The notes under the pieces were generated by a model that did not search any database, had not been told where the DNA came from, and saw only the letters and a program-made list of their open reading frames with translations. A stretch of 58,070 bases of DNA from JABWBD01 sp040768665. Its GTDB lineage: Bacteria > Planctomycetota > Planctomycetia > Pirellulales > Thermoguttaceae. The stretch lies in assembly GCA_040768665.1 (NCBI GenBank), contig JAXGMN010000067.1, positions 1-58,070 of the forward strand, written 5' to 3'. The position numbers and the translations under genes are program-made. Each line of letters opens with the position of its first letter. Position 1 is the first letter of the stretch. Below are positions 1-7,989 of the stretch, in pieces.

Positions 1-348
1 CCATCACTCATCGCTCGTCCCTCCCCCCCTGCAGTCGCCGGGTGGTCCGGGACAGAGAATTTTGGAAAATCGAGGTTCGTGTCCGCCAAATTCACCCCGT
101 GCAAGTCCCGCGCAACTCCCTTCCTTGTTGCCAACGCAAGGGAACCTACCATCGCATGGCGAATAACGACACGAAACAACTCTTGCCCAAACGTGGCTAT
201 GGGGTCAGACTCTAAGACTGACTTCAATTTGCCTGGGACATCGATCGGGACATCGCGGTGAGGGAACATGAAAAGAGGACCGGCGCCGAGCGTGACTTGG
301 GTCAGAATTGTCGAGAAAACGCTTCCCGCCCGGTGCCCGCCGCCTCCT

Positions 349-387
349 GGAAGAAGAAAAAGAAGGAAGGAAAGGCAGAAAAGAAAG
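349..387 (+). other. Homopurine tract
   Basis: About 39 nt of almost pure A and G, broken by a single C at 376, beginning GGAAGAAGAAAAAG. It lies in non-coding DNA. Such tracts can adopt unusual helices, but no function can be assigned from sequence alone. Confidence 0.6.
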
Positions 388-565
388 CGACGACAAGTCG
401 TGCGCACTCCAATGCATGCGGTCGATCCACAGCGGTGGCTGATCGGCTACTCCGCCACAATCCAGTCCAGGTCGGAGGCGAATTCGTCGGCGTGCCCCGG
501 CCTTGCCGCCCGACTACCCGGAACCGGCATTTGCGCCGTCTCCCAGCGGCCCGGAGCTCCCGCTT

Positions 566-646
566 CAAAAACGGGGACTGGCTCCGAGCCAACCTCCGCA
601 TGCCCCGGTAAGACGTATCTCGGCGAGGTGCCTGTCCCCGTTTTTG
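566..646. repeat. Palindromic repeat, family A copy 1
   Basis: Imperfect inverted repeat. The left arm has AAAAACGGGGACTGGCTC and the right arm, read on the minus strand, has AAAAACGGGGACAGGCACC, with about 40 nt between. The same asymmetric pair (GGGGACTGGCTC against GGGGACAGGCAC) recurs at 1040, 4282, 14425, 14719, 18071 and 24729. The organisation is that of REP-like extragenic palindromes. The 3' side of the anSME relic stops at this element. Confidence 0.85.
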
Positions 647-653
647 GACTTCG

Positions 654-791
654 CCGAAAGCAATCATGCAACTCCTTCGGCCCGTCGATGCTCAACCCGA
701 CGAGGAACTGATGCTGCTTGAGAAACTCGCACCACGTCTCGTCCAGCAGCACGCCGTTGGTCTGCAAGTCGTTCTTGATCCGTTTGCCGAC
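654..791 (-). pseudogene. Relic of anaerobic sulfatase-maturating enzyme (radical SAM)
   Basis: Read on the minus strand, this piece encodes about 46 residues that include LQTNGVLLDETWCEFLK and FLVGLSIDGPKELHD. This is the internal block just after the radical-SAM core in anaerobic sulfatase-maturating enzymes, which convert the active-site Cys or Ser of sulfatases to formylglycine. The full family is about 370-420 residues. Here the upstream portion, including the CxxxCxxC cluster, is missing, and the downstream part is replaced at about 653 by palindrome family A copy 1. It is therefore a non-functional remnant. The block is characteristic enough that I am fairly sure of the family; no sulfatase gene is visible nearby. 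Confidence 0.7.
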
Positions 792-1039
792 GAGCTCGGT
801 ACGTGAGTGACTCTCTGCAATGCAACTTCCCCAGAGGGGGTTTTCGGGGCTGCAGTCATGCGGACCAACAGTTGAAGCACCCGATGGCGGGAGCCTTGGG
901 CGCAGTCCGGCATGATGGGCCCGTCACCCCTCCTTGCAAACTCTGCCAGGATCGTTACTGTATCGGGCTTGTCGAGCCCGCAAACTCGATGCAGAGCCTG
1001 TATTCTCTGGCCGGCACCGGGCAGCGCGCGCGTCGGAGA

Positions 1040-1139
1040 GGCTATCCGGAAACGGGGACCGGCTGGGCCGATGTTGTGTATTCGAGACGAGAGTCGTCCG
1101 AGACGTAGGGGGCCTGCCCCCGTTTTCCGGGTAGCTATA
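1040..1139. repeat. Palindromic repeat, family A copy 2
   Basis: Inverted repeat with outer arms GCTATCCGGAAACGGGG on the left and, read on the minus strand, GCTACCCGGAAAACGGGG on the right. It lies directly upstream of the CAP-domain gene, whose ribosome binding site starts about 28 nt after it. Confidence 0.8.
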
Positions 1140-1177
1140 GAGACTCATCGCTGCAGGAATGAGAATAGGAGAATTCT

Positions 1178-1594
1178 ATGACATCGACCCTCGCTGTGTG
1201 CATCTCGGCCCTCTTTGCGGTAGGCACCGACGCCCCCCAACTCACTCCGGACGAACAAGGCCTCATTCCGATTGAACGGAACATTGTGGACCTCACCAAC
1301 GCGGAGCGGGCGAGGTATGGTTTGCCGCCGCTGGAAGTGTGTCCGAACTTGCTTGCGTCGGCGCGGAACCATGCGGCGTGGATGACACGGAGCCACAGCC
1401 TCCGGCACACGCGCCAGCCGGTCGCGGAGAACATTGCGATGGGACAGCGAAGCAGCCGCGAGGCGGTGCAGTCGTGGATGAGTTCGCCGGGACATCGCGC
1501 GAATATCCTGAACCGAAGCTATCAGCGGATTGGAGTCGCGGCCTACCGCACGGCAAGCGGAACGATCTTCTGGTGCCAACAGTTCCTGCGGTAG
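1178..1594 (+). CDS. CAP-domain (SCP-like) secreted protein
   Basis: A 138-residue protein made almost entirely of one CAP/SCP-like domain, as in bacterial YkwD-type proteins. After a short hydrophobic N-terminus that may act as a signal peptide come the helix NIVDLTNAERARYGLPPLE, the ARNHAAWM segment, the VAENIAMG motif and the late SSPGHRANILN block, all hallmarks of the fold. The ATG is preceded by AGGAG at good spacing. The protein is small for the family, consistent with a single secreted domain without a cell-wall anchor. Bacterial CAP proteins are extracellular and mostly of unknown function. The ATP-grasp gene starts 18 bp downstream in the same direction, so the two may be cotranscribed, though no functional link is obvious. 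Confidence 0.8.
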   Translation: MTSTLAVCISALFAVGTDAPQLTPDEQGLIPIERNIVDLTNAERARYGLPPLEVCPNLLASARNHAAWMTRSHSLRHTRQPVAENIAMGQRSSREAVQSWMSSPGHRANILNRSYQRIGVAAYRTASGTIFWCQQFLR

Positions 1595-1612
1595 CCGGGT
1601 ACCGCTCCCATC

Positions 1613-2770
1613 ATGGAGAAGCTGCTGATCCTCGGGGCAAGCGTCCGCGCCGCCGCCCAATCTGCCCGGCGGGCCGGGTTTGCCGTGTACGCTGCGGACC
1701 TATTTGCCGACCGCGACCTGCGGAGTTGCTCGCGGGCGGTGAAAGTGGCAGATTATCCCGCGGGATTGGCCGCTGCGGCGGCTTCTGCGCCGTCCTGTCC
1801 CTGGATGTACACCGGAGGATTGGAAAACCATCCGGACCTGGTGGAGGAGATCTCCCGAGCGCGGCCGCTGTTGGGGAACCCGGCGGAAGTGCTTCGAGCC
1901 GTCCGCGATCCGATCATGCTGTATGGAACCTTGGCCAAGGCCGGGCTGCGCGTCCCGAGGGTGTCGCAGTCGCCGGACGGATTGCCCAAGGACGGCAGTT
2001 GGCTGCGGAAACCCCATCGTGGCAGCGGTGGAACGGGAATTCGGCCTTGGCAGGGCGAAGGCCATTGCGCCGAGCACTTTTTCCAGAAGCGGGTCGCCGG
2101 CCAATCGCTCGCGGCGGTCTACGTGGCAAGCCGCGGCGATGCGGTCTTGTTGGGAGCAACGCGTCAGCTCGTGGGCACGGCGTGGGCAGGCGCCGGGGAG
2201 TTTGCCTATGCGGGCTCGGTCGGTCCGCTCTTGCTTGCTTCGAGGGTGAAAGAACAGTTGGTGGAGGCTGGAAAGGTGCTCGCGAGAGAGTTTGGTCAGT
2301 CGGGGCTGTTCGGCGTGGATGCCGTTGTGGCCGGCGAGGATGTCTGGACGATCGAGGTCAATCCGCGGTACACGGCCTCGGTCGAAGTTTTGGAACGGGG
2401 TTTTGGCTGCCGGGCCGTTACAATGCATGTCGAGGCATCTTACGGGAGGATGCCTCGCCCGCTGACGGGCAACTCCGGCGGCTGGTGCGGCAAGGCGATC
2501 GTGTATGCAAGACGGGATCTCGTGATCTCTTGCGACTTGGGACAGGAAGGTGACGCGTCTAAAGCGGAAGTTGCCGATATCCCCGACGTTGGCGTGCCGG
2601 TGCGGCGGGGGCGACCGGTGATCACGTTGTTTGCAGAAGGTCCCGATGAGTCTTCCGTTCTGGCGAAGCTCAAGTGCCGGGTCGCGGAGGTCGAGCGGAT
2701 GCTCTACGGCGAGCGGGAGATGAGAATTCAGCCGCGTATCAGCCCGGCTGCTGGGAAGCAGCCGGGCTGA
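1613..2770 (+). CDS. ATP-grasp superfamily protein
   Basis: A 385-residue protein with the three-part ATP-grasp layout: an N-terminal Rossmann-like preATP-grasp domain (KLLILGASVRAAAQSARRAG), a central nucleotide-binding region with a Gly-rich loop (KPHRGSGGTGIRPW, about residue 133) and a C-terminal catalytic part with the metal-binding segment VWTIEVNPRYTAS (about residue 245). It resembles the predicted ATP-utilising enzymes found in archaea and planctomycetes, some near tetrahydromethanopterin-linked C1 genes, but no such genes are present here, so the substrate is open. Such enzymes form an amide or similar bond through an acyl-phosphate. No strong ribosome binding site precedes the ATG; the short gap from the CAP gene suggests cotranscription. 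Confidence 0.7.
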   Translation: MEKLLILGASVRAAAQSARRAGFAVYAADLFADRDLRSCSRAVKVADYPAGLAAAAASAPSCPWMYTGGLENHPDLVEEISRARPLLGNPAEVLRAVRDPIMLYGTLAKAGLRVPRVSQSPDGLPKDGSWLRKPHRGSGGTGIRPWQGEGHCAEHFFQKRVAGQSLAAVYVASRGDAVLLGATRQLVGTAWAGAGEFAYAGSVGPLLLASRVKEQLVEAGKVLAREFGQSGLFGVDAVVAGEDVWTIEVNPRYTASVEVLERGFGCRAVTMHVEASYGRMPRPLTGNSGGWCGKAIVYARRDLVISCDLGQEGDASKAEVADIPDVGVPVRRGRPVITLFAEGPDESSVLAKLKCRVAEVERMLYGEREMRIQPRISPAAGKQPG

Positions 2771-2879
2771 CGGGAAGCAGTCGGGCTGACGGCAATTGTG
2801 GGGGTGCGGTCATCTGCCACACACCTTACGGAGAAGCCCTGCGGGAAGGTTGAAGAACGTATCGAAGGAGCACGGCAGC

Positions 2880-3359
2880 ATGCGGATCGGTATTGTCAGC
2901 GACACCCACGGACGGATCGACCGGACCCAGGAGGCGGTTCGGATGCTGGAGAGTCTGGAGGCGGCCGCCGTGCTGCACTGCGGCGATATCGGCTCGGCCG
3001 AGGTCGTCCGCCTGCTGCGGGCGTGGCCGTGCCATTTCGTCTTTGGCAATGTCGACAGCCCCGATCCCCTCCGCGAGGCGATTCTCGAGGCCGGACAGAC
3101 CTGCCATGAGCGGTTCGGGACGGTTGAGTTGGAAAACCGCCGGATTGCCCTCCTGCATGGCGACGATTACCGCCGGTTGCGGCAGACGATCGAAAGCGGC
3201 GAGTGGGACCTGGTTTGCTACGGCCACACCCACGTGGCCGAGATCGGAACGCAGGGGCGGACGCTGGTGGTAAACCCCGGGGCGCTGCACCGATCCGCGC
3301 GGCCGTCGATTGCGATCGTCGACCTGGTCCCGCTGAGAGCGACACCGATCAGCCTCTGA
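2880..3359 (+). CDS. YfcE/MJ0936-type metallophosphoesterase
   Basis: A 159-residue calcineurin-like phosphodiesterase of the compact YfcE/MJ0936 type. The metal-ligand motifs are in order: GIVSDTHG near the N-terminus, LHCGDIGS (about residue 40), FVFGNVDSPD (about 60), LLHGDDYR (about 91) and the closing YGHTHVAEI with NPGALHR (about 115-135). The family hydrolyses phosphodiester bonds with a dinuclear Mn/Ni-type centre; physiological substrates are mostly unknown. I chose the ATG at 2880 because AAGGAG lies just upstream and the protein then begins directly with the first beta strand. An in-frame ATG at 2796 would add 28 residues without family resemblance. It is probably cytoplasmic. Confidence 0.88.
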   Translation: MRIGIVSDTHGRIDRTQEAVRMLESLEAAAVLHCGDIGSAEVVRLLRAWPCHFVFGNVDSPDPLREAILEAGQTCHERFGTVELENRRIALLHGDDYRRLRQTIESGEWDLVCYGHTHVAEIGTQGRTLVVNPGALHRSARPSIAIVDLVPLRATPISL

Positions 3360-3533
3360 GGATCGGCGAACTCTGCTTGCTGCGGGGGCCGGGGTATTGG
3401 ACCGGCTCGTCGACGAGGTGCCTGGCGAGAATCGGGCAACTGGCTTCGCGCGTGTCGCTGCTCTATAATCCTTTCCATCGCCGTCCATCGCGGCCACACG
3501 GCCGAAAGCGCAGGACCTCACAGGAGCCACGGC

Positions 3534-4214
3534 TTGACACCCAATCTTGTTGACATCCTACAGAGTTGCCGCCTTTTCTCGCAGGTTCACCCGGCCGGCT
3601 TTCAACGGCTGGTAACGATCGGCAGGCTCGCGAGGTTCGAGAAAGGCCAGGTGATTTTTCGCGACGGTCAGGATTGCCCGGGGGTGTATGTCGTCGGCAG
3701 CGGCCTTGTCAGGATCTTCAAAGTAGGGCCCGGCGGAAAGGAGCACGTGCTGCACATCGTCGGGCCCGGCGAGACTTTCGCGGAGGTGGCTGCCGTCGGC
3801 GGTCTCGCCTGTCCGGCCCATGCGGAAGCGATCGCGGCAACCACTTGCGCGATGCTTCCGCTCGAGCCGTTTCGCAAGCTCATGCACGAAGATCACCAAT
3901 TCTGTCTGGACATGATGACCGGACTGACGCTTTGGGTCCGCCACCTGGTTGCATTGATGGAGGATCTCGTTCTCCGCGACGCAACGGGGCGGCTCGCCCG
4001 CTACCTGTTGGACGCCGATCCCGGGGGCGAAGGGCTGATTGAACTGCCGACGCTCAAACGCCACGTGGCAAGCCACCTGAACCTTACCAGCGAGACCTTT
4101 TCACGAACGATCCGACGGCTGCACGAAGCCGGCCTGATTGCTCAACCGGACACCGGCCAAATCCAGCTCGTTGACCGGGAAGGTCTGCGGAGAGCCGCAG
4201 AAGGGCGAGGATAG
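3534..4214 (+). CDS. Crp/Fnr-family transcriptional regulator
   Basis: A 226-residue regulator with an N-terminal cyclic-nucleotide-binding-type beta-roll (about residues 10-125, with FEKGQVIFRDGQDCPGVY and the GETFAEVAAVGG turn), a long dimerisation helix (about 125-150) and a C-terminal winged helix-turn-helix (about 170-215) whose recognition part reads HVASHLNLTSETFSRTIRRL. It starts with TTG, supported by AGGAG seven to eight nt upstream. There is no N-terminal cysteine cluster as in FNR, and the phosphate-binding cassette of true CRP is not obvious, so a Dnr-like sensor of NO, haem or redox state is a reasonable guess. It lies 39 bp upstream of the GH95-like gene, which may be a target or just a neighbour. 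Confidence 0.88.
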   Translation: MTPNLVDILQSCRLFSQVHPAGFQRLVTIGRLARFEKGQVIFRDGQDCPGVYVVGSGLVRIFKVGPGGKEHVLHIVGPGETFAEVAAVGGLACPAHAEAIAATTCAMLPLEPFRKLMHEDHQFCLDMMTGLTLWVRHLVALMEDLVLRDATGRLARYLLDADPGGEGLIELPTLKRHVASHLNLTSETFSRTIRRLHEAGLIAQPDTGQIQLVDREGLRRAAEGRG

Positions 4215-4253
4215 CCGATCGTCACGCACTCTTGACACGATTCGGAGGCTGTT

Positions 4254-6683
4254 ATGACGCAAACTGGAAACACGGCAGCCCGGGAAAAGGGACAGGCACC
4301 GTCGCCGCAGTGGTTTGTAACGGGGCAAAACGCTCATGCGCGACAGAGCCGGTTCCCTTTCCCAGGCCTGCTGCTTGCCTTGGCGCTTGGCGGTCTCGCG
4401 TTCGCCGGGGAGCCGCACCTGCCTCCCTCCGATTTGAACCTCAAGCTCGCCGCCCCCATCACCACCTGGGACGAAGGCATTCCCCTGGGAAACGGACTGC
4501 TGGGTGGGTTGCTCTGGGGTGAAGACCATACGATTCGCCTCTCGCTCGACCGTGGCGACCTCTGGGACGAAAGGCCGCGCGAAGGGATTCCGACCGACCG
4601 ATTCAACTACCACAACCTCGTTCGCCTGGTCGGCGAGGGTAACAATGCGGAAGTCAATGCTATCTGCGATTACCCGTACGGCGGACCGCATCCGACCAAG
4701 ATTCCCGCGGGCCGACTGGAGATCACGCTCGATCCGTCGCAGAAGGTGGAGCGGTTTGAACTCGATCTTGCGTCGGCCGAGGGCCGGGCATGGATGGCAG
4801 GCGGGCGAGATCCGCTTGAAGTGTTCTTCAACGCTGCCGAACCGGCTGCATTGATCCGCATTCCGGGCGCGAAGCCGGTGACGCTTTCGCTCAAGCCGCC
4901 GGAGTCGGTCGCGAAGCTCGGTTATCCCGCTCCGCAAATGGGCGAGCAGGGCGGCATGCACTGGTTCCTGCAGGAAGCGGCTCTGGGACTCCGCTACTGT
5001 GTTGCCGTCGGCTCGCGCCGAACCGGCGAAAACACCCTGCTCGCCTTCACGGTCACCTCGACGCGCGACGGGGCGGATCCGGTCGGGCTGGCCAGGCAGC
5101 GCGTCGGAGACGCTCTGGCGGCAGGTTACGACCAGAGTCTTGCATCGCATACCGCCTGGTGGCGCGAGTTCTGGAGCGCCTCGGGCGTTTTCGTGCCGGA
5201 GCCGGAGATCCTGCAGCACTACTACCTGGTCCAGTATTTCTACGGGGCCGCTTCGCGTCGGGGCGCCCCGCCAATCCCGCTGCAAGGCGTCTGGACGGCC
5301 GACGCCGGCACGCTGCCGCCATGGAAGGGCGATTATCACAACGATCTGAATACGCAGATGACGTACATCGCCTATCAGACTGCCGGACGGTTTGACGAAG
5401 GCCGGGTATTCCTCGATTTCCTCTGGGACCTCTTGCCGGTGTTCCGCGAGTTTGCCAAGGATTTTTACGATGCGCCGGGCGCGGCGGTGCCGGGTGTGAT
5501 GTCGCTGGCCGGGCAGGCCCTGGGCGGTTGGGGGCATTACAGTCTCTCGCCCACGATGGGCGCTTGGAACGGCCATCTCTTCTATTTGCACTGGCGCTAC
5601 ACGGGCGACGACCGCTTTCTCCGCCAGCGCGCGTATCCCTGGTGCCGGGAGGTCGGCACGTGCCTGCGGCACCTGCTGAAGCCCGACGAGCAAGGGGTTC
5701 TCCGCCTCCCGCTGTCGACTTCCCCGGAGATTTTCGGCAACACAGGGCGGGCGTGGCTCGTGCCCAACAGCAACTACGATCTGGCCTGTCTGAAAATGCT
5801 CTTTCTCTCGCTGGCCGAGATGGCGCGTGCCTGCGATGAGGACGCGGCCGCCGACGAATGGCTCAAGACCGCGGATGGGCTCGGCGAGTTTCATGTCAAT
5901 GCCGATGGGGCGCTGAAGCTCGACGCAAAGCTGGACCTTACGGAAAGCCACCGGCATCTCTCGAACCTGATGCCGATCCATCCTTTCAATCTGATCACGA
6001 TCGACGGCGGCACGCAGGACCGCCGCATCATCGACGCCTCGCTCGAGCAATGGGACGCCCTGGGTACCAAGGCCTGGTGTGGATACAGCTTTTCCTGGAT
6101 GTCGTGCCTCCGGGCCCGCGCCGGCGATGCCGAGGCGGCGCTGAGGAATCTCGACCTGTTTGTCAAGGCATTCATTCTGCGCAACGGATTTCATGCCAAC
6201 GGAGACCAGACCCGCTCGGGGTTCTCCAATTTCACCTACCGCCCGTTCACACTCGAAGGCAATTTTCTGGCCGCGCAAGCAGTCCACGAGATGCTTCTAG
6301 AGAGCTGGGCCCCGGCGCCCGGTTCCGGCGACGAGGGAATCATCCGCATCTTCCCGGCGGTGCCGTGGCGCTGGCACGACGTCTCGTTCGACCAGTTGCG
6401 AGCGGAGGGGAACCATCGCGTTTCCGCTCGCCGCGAAAACAACGCGACGACGTGGCTCCGCGTGGTGGCCGGGCGCGACGGCTGCGTGCGAATTCGAGAC
6501 AACTTCGGCGGCCGCACACCGGAGTGGAACTGCGACGACGTCCGAAAACGCAGCGAGGATTTCGAGGTTGTTCTTCGGCGCGGCGAAGCGGTCGAGGCGA
6601 GTCTGCCTCGCCCGGATAGTCCCGCTCCGCGGCCGGACGACGTGGCCGAACCTGTCGTGATCCCAGCGAAGACCAGGCAGTAG
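4254..6683 (+). CDS. GH95-like glycoside hydrolase (putative alpha-L-fucosidase)
   Basis: An 809-residue exported protein resembling GH95 alpha-L-fucosidases, which hydrolyse alpha-1,2-linked fucose with an (alpha/alpha)6 barrel. Residues about 58-300 form the beta-rich N-terminal domain (GIPLGNGLLGGLLWGE, then LDRGDLWDERP). The barrel follows (YYLVQYFYGAASRRGAPP, QGVWTADAGTLPPWKGDYH, the HLSNLMPIHPF loop) and a beta C-terminal domain closes it. GGAGG lies five nt before the ATG at 4254, so this start is well supported. Oddly, residues 10-37 are encoded by a palindromic repeat (4282-4363) sitting between the start codon and the hydrophobic signal core LLLALALGGLAFAG. The family assignment is good, the exact substrate inferred. 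Length is normal for the family. Confidence 0.75.
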   Translation: MTQTGNTAAREKGQAPSPQWFVTGQNAHARQSRFPFPGLLLALALGGLAFAGEPHLPPSDLNLKLAAPITTWDEGIPLGNGLLGGLLWGEDHTIRLSLDRGDLWDERPREGIPTDRFNYHNLVRLVGEGNNAEVNAICDYPYGGPHPTKIPAGRLEITLDPSQKVERFELDLASAEGRAWMAGGRDPLEVFFNAAEPAALIRIPGAKPVTLSLKPPESVAKLGYPAPQMGEQGGMHWFLQEAALGLRYCVAVGSRRTGENTLLAFTVTSTRDGADPVGLARQRVGDALAAGYDQSLASHTAWWREFWSASGVFVPEPEILQHYYLVQYFYGAASRRGAPPIPLQGVWTADAGTLPPWKGDYHNDLNTQMTYIAYQTAGRFDEGRVFLDFLWDLLPVFREFAKDFYDAPGAAVPGVMSLAGQALGGWGHYSLSPTMGAWNGHLFYLHWRYTGDDRFLRQRAYPWCREVGTCLRHLLKPDEQGVLRLPLSTSPEIFGNTGRAWLVPNSNYDLACLKMLFLSLAEMARACDEDAAADEWLKTADGLGEFHVNADGALKLDAKLDLTESHRHLSNLMPIHPFNLITIDGGTQDRRIIDASLEQWDALGTKAWCGYSFSWMSCLRARAGDAEAALRNLDLFVKAFILRNGFHANGDQTRSGFSNFTYRPFTLEGNFLAAQAVHEMLLESWAPAPGSGDEGIIRIFPAVPWRWHDVSFDQLRAEGNHRVSARRENNATTWLRVVAGRDGCVRIRDNFGGRTPEWNCDDVRKRSEDFEVVLRRGEAVEASLPRPDSPAPRPDDVAEPVVIPAKTRQ
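4282..4363. repeat. Palindromic repeat, family A copy 3, inside a coding sequence
   Basis: Left arm GGGAAAAGGGACAGGCACC (4282-4300); the right arm, read on the minus strand, is GGGAAAGGGAACCGGCTC (4346-4363). It is read in frame as residues 10-37 of the GH95-like protein, in the n-region of its signal peptide. The sequence matches the intergenic copies at 14425, 18071 and 24729, so it is an inserted element and not family-specific protein sequence. Confidence 0.85.
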
Positions 6684-6799
6684 CATCGCATGGCGCTACC
6701 CAACCACACGCCGCAACAACTGCATCGCCGACCCTGCCTGCCTGCCGGTGCTTCGTCGAATGCAGGACGAGTTGAAGAGAGTGCAGCCCGAGGCAACCG

Positions 6800-7942
6800 A
6801 TGGCGTCAAAGACGTTGGCCGAAAACATGGACCTCTCCCGCTCTCTTCCACCCCGTGAACGGCTAACCCTGTTTCTCCCCGCGGCAATCGCCATCGTATG
6901 GCTTGGAGGCTTCGCCGTTGCTGCGCCTCCGCAGTCGGTCGTGATGCGGACCTCCTCCGGCCGTTTTCTGCAGCTCGCGGAAGGTCGCCTGACGGCCCAG
7001 CGGCTGCTGCCGGGCGACGACGAGACCTTCCAGCTCATTGCGGATGCCAACGGCGGAACACTATGGAAGTCGCGCGACGGCCATTCTGTCGTCTCGAGCG
7101 GCGTCTCGACCGCGGCCGAGTCGATCCGGCTGATCCAGCTCGACGGCAATCGTGCCGCGCTGCAGGTGGACGACGGATCGTTCGTGGTGCTCGACCCGAG
7201 ACGAGCGGGCGGCGACGATTCCTTGCCGACGGATCGGCCCCGCCCGGACCAGACCGCCGAGCTCTTCCGGCTTGGGCACGTTCCAGCCGTCATCCAGACG
7301 GCGCTCGCCCGGCTGCTCCGTGCGGAAGTTGTGGACGAGATCGGGGACAAGCCGTACGAAAAGGTCCGCACGCGAAAGAAACGCCGCTATATCGAATTGC
7401 CTGCGCCGACAATTCGCGAGCCGAAACGCACGAAGCGACACCGGGTGTTGAGCGTGACGGAGGAGTATCACATCCGCGCGCAGCTCACGGGGCCGCCGCA
7501 GATTCGCGTTGTCGACATGCCGTACTTGCAAGGCTATTACGAAGCGGCGGCGGGCTCGCTGATGTTCCGCATTGACGCGAAACTGCCGCTTGAGGGCCGC
7601 GTCCGCTACAAGATCCCCGATCTTCTCAGTGCGTCGACCGGCTTCCGCACGAGCGTCGAAATCACTGCCACGGGGGAGATCCGCTTGCAACAGTCCGGCC
7701 AAGGGACGTCGCTGAAGACGCCGGAACTGATCGATCTGTCGGTCGCCGTCGGATCGCTCGACGTTTCCAACGATGCGTTGAGCCTGGTCCGGGAGCCGCT
7801 CGAGGATTTCGTCAACGAGGAGCTCCGCGACCAGCGGGAGCGGATCCGGGAAAAGGCCAACCGGTCGATTCGCAAGGCAATCGACCAGGGCGATTTCCGC
7901 ATCCCGCTCCTGGAATGGTTCGTGCTGCCGCGGCTGAGATGA
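6800..7942 (+). CDS. Exported protein of unknown function
   Basis: A 380-residue protein that I do not recognise. After an unusual N-terminus comes a signal-peptide-like core (LFLPAAIAIVWLGGFAVAAP). Residues about 45-135 look like a beta-trefoil or lectin-like region (MRTSSGRFLQLAEGRL, ALQVDDGSFVVL), and the second half is beta-rich, ending in a charged helical stretch. It lies 116 bp downstream of the GH95-like gene on the same strand. GAGG six nt before 6800 supports that ATG. Codons 6-21 are made by half of palindrome family B, so the n-region of the signal peptide is repeat-derived. An alternative ATG at 6827 also falls inside the repeat. The hydrophobic core suggests a periplasmic or surface location. 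Confidence 0.65.
   Translation: MASKTLAENMDLSRSLPPRERLTLFLPAAIAIVWLGGFAVAAPPQSVVMRTSSGRFLQLAEGRLTAQRLLPGDDETFQLIADANGGTLWKSRDGHSVVSSGVSTAAESIRLIQLDGNRAALQVDDGSFVVLDPRRAGGDDSLPTDRPRPDQTAELFRLGHVPAVIQTALARLLRAEVVDEIGDKPYEKVRTRKKRRYIELPAPTIREPKRTKRHRVLSVTEEYHIRAQLTGPPQIRVVDMPYLQGYYEAAAGSLMFRIDAKLPLEGRVRYKIPDLLSASTGFRTSVEITATGEIRLQQSGQGTSLKTPELIDLSVAVGSLDVSNDALSLVREPLEDFVNEELRDQRERIREKANRSIRKAIDQGDFRIPLLEWFVLPRLR
6815..6862 (-). repeat. Half copy of palindromic repeat family B at the start of a gene
   Basis: These 48 bp (beginning TTGGCCGAAAACATGGACCT and ending CACCCCGTGAACGG) match the minus strand of 9512-9559 at all but about three positions, and the first 36 or so bases match 50204-50239. 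Only one arm is present. It overlaps the first codons of the unknown exported protein at 6800. Confidence 0.85.
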
Positions 7943-7989
7943 TTACCTCGCAGCCCGCGCTGTCGTGCGGTCAGGCCCGGACCTAAGAA

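Larger units (their letters stand above)
1..1177. other. Gene-poor left edge with repeats and gene relics
   Basis: I see no convincing intact gene in this stretch. It holds a purine-rich tract (349-387), two imperfect palindromes of the family A type (566-646 and 1040-1139) and a short minus-strand relic of a radical-SAM sulfatase-maturating enzyme. The many short open frames overlap each other on both strands and run through the palindromes, so they look like chance frames in GC-rich DNA. The first real start codon with a good ribosome binding site is at 1178. Confidence 0.7.

Noticed and set aside
4101..6287. Very long minus-strand frame (728 codons) opposite the GH95-like gene
   Set aside because: It is an antisense frame caused by GC-rich codon use. 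The plus-strand protein has a clear family match, signal peptide and ribosome binding site, while the minus-strand product resembles nothing.
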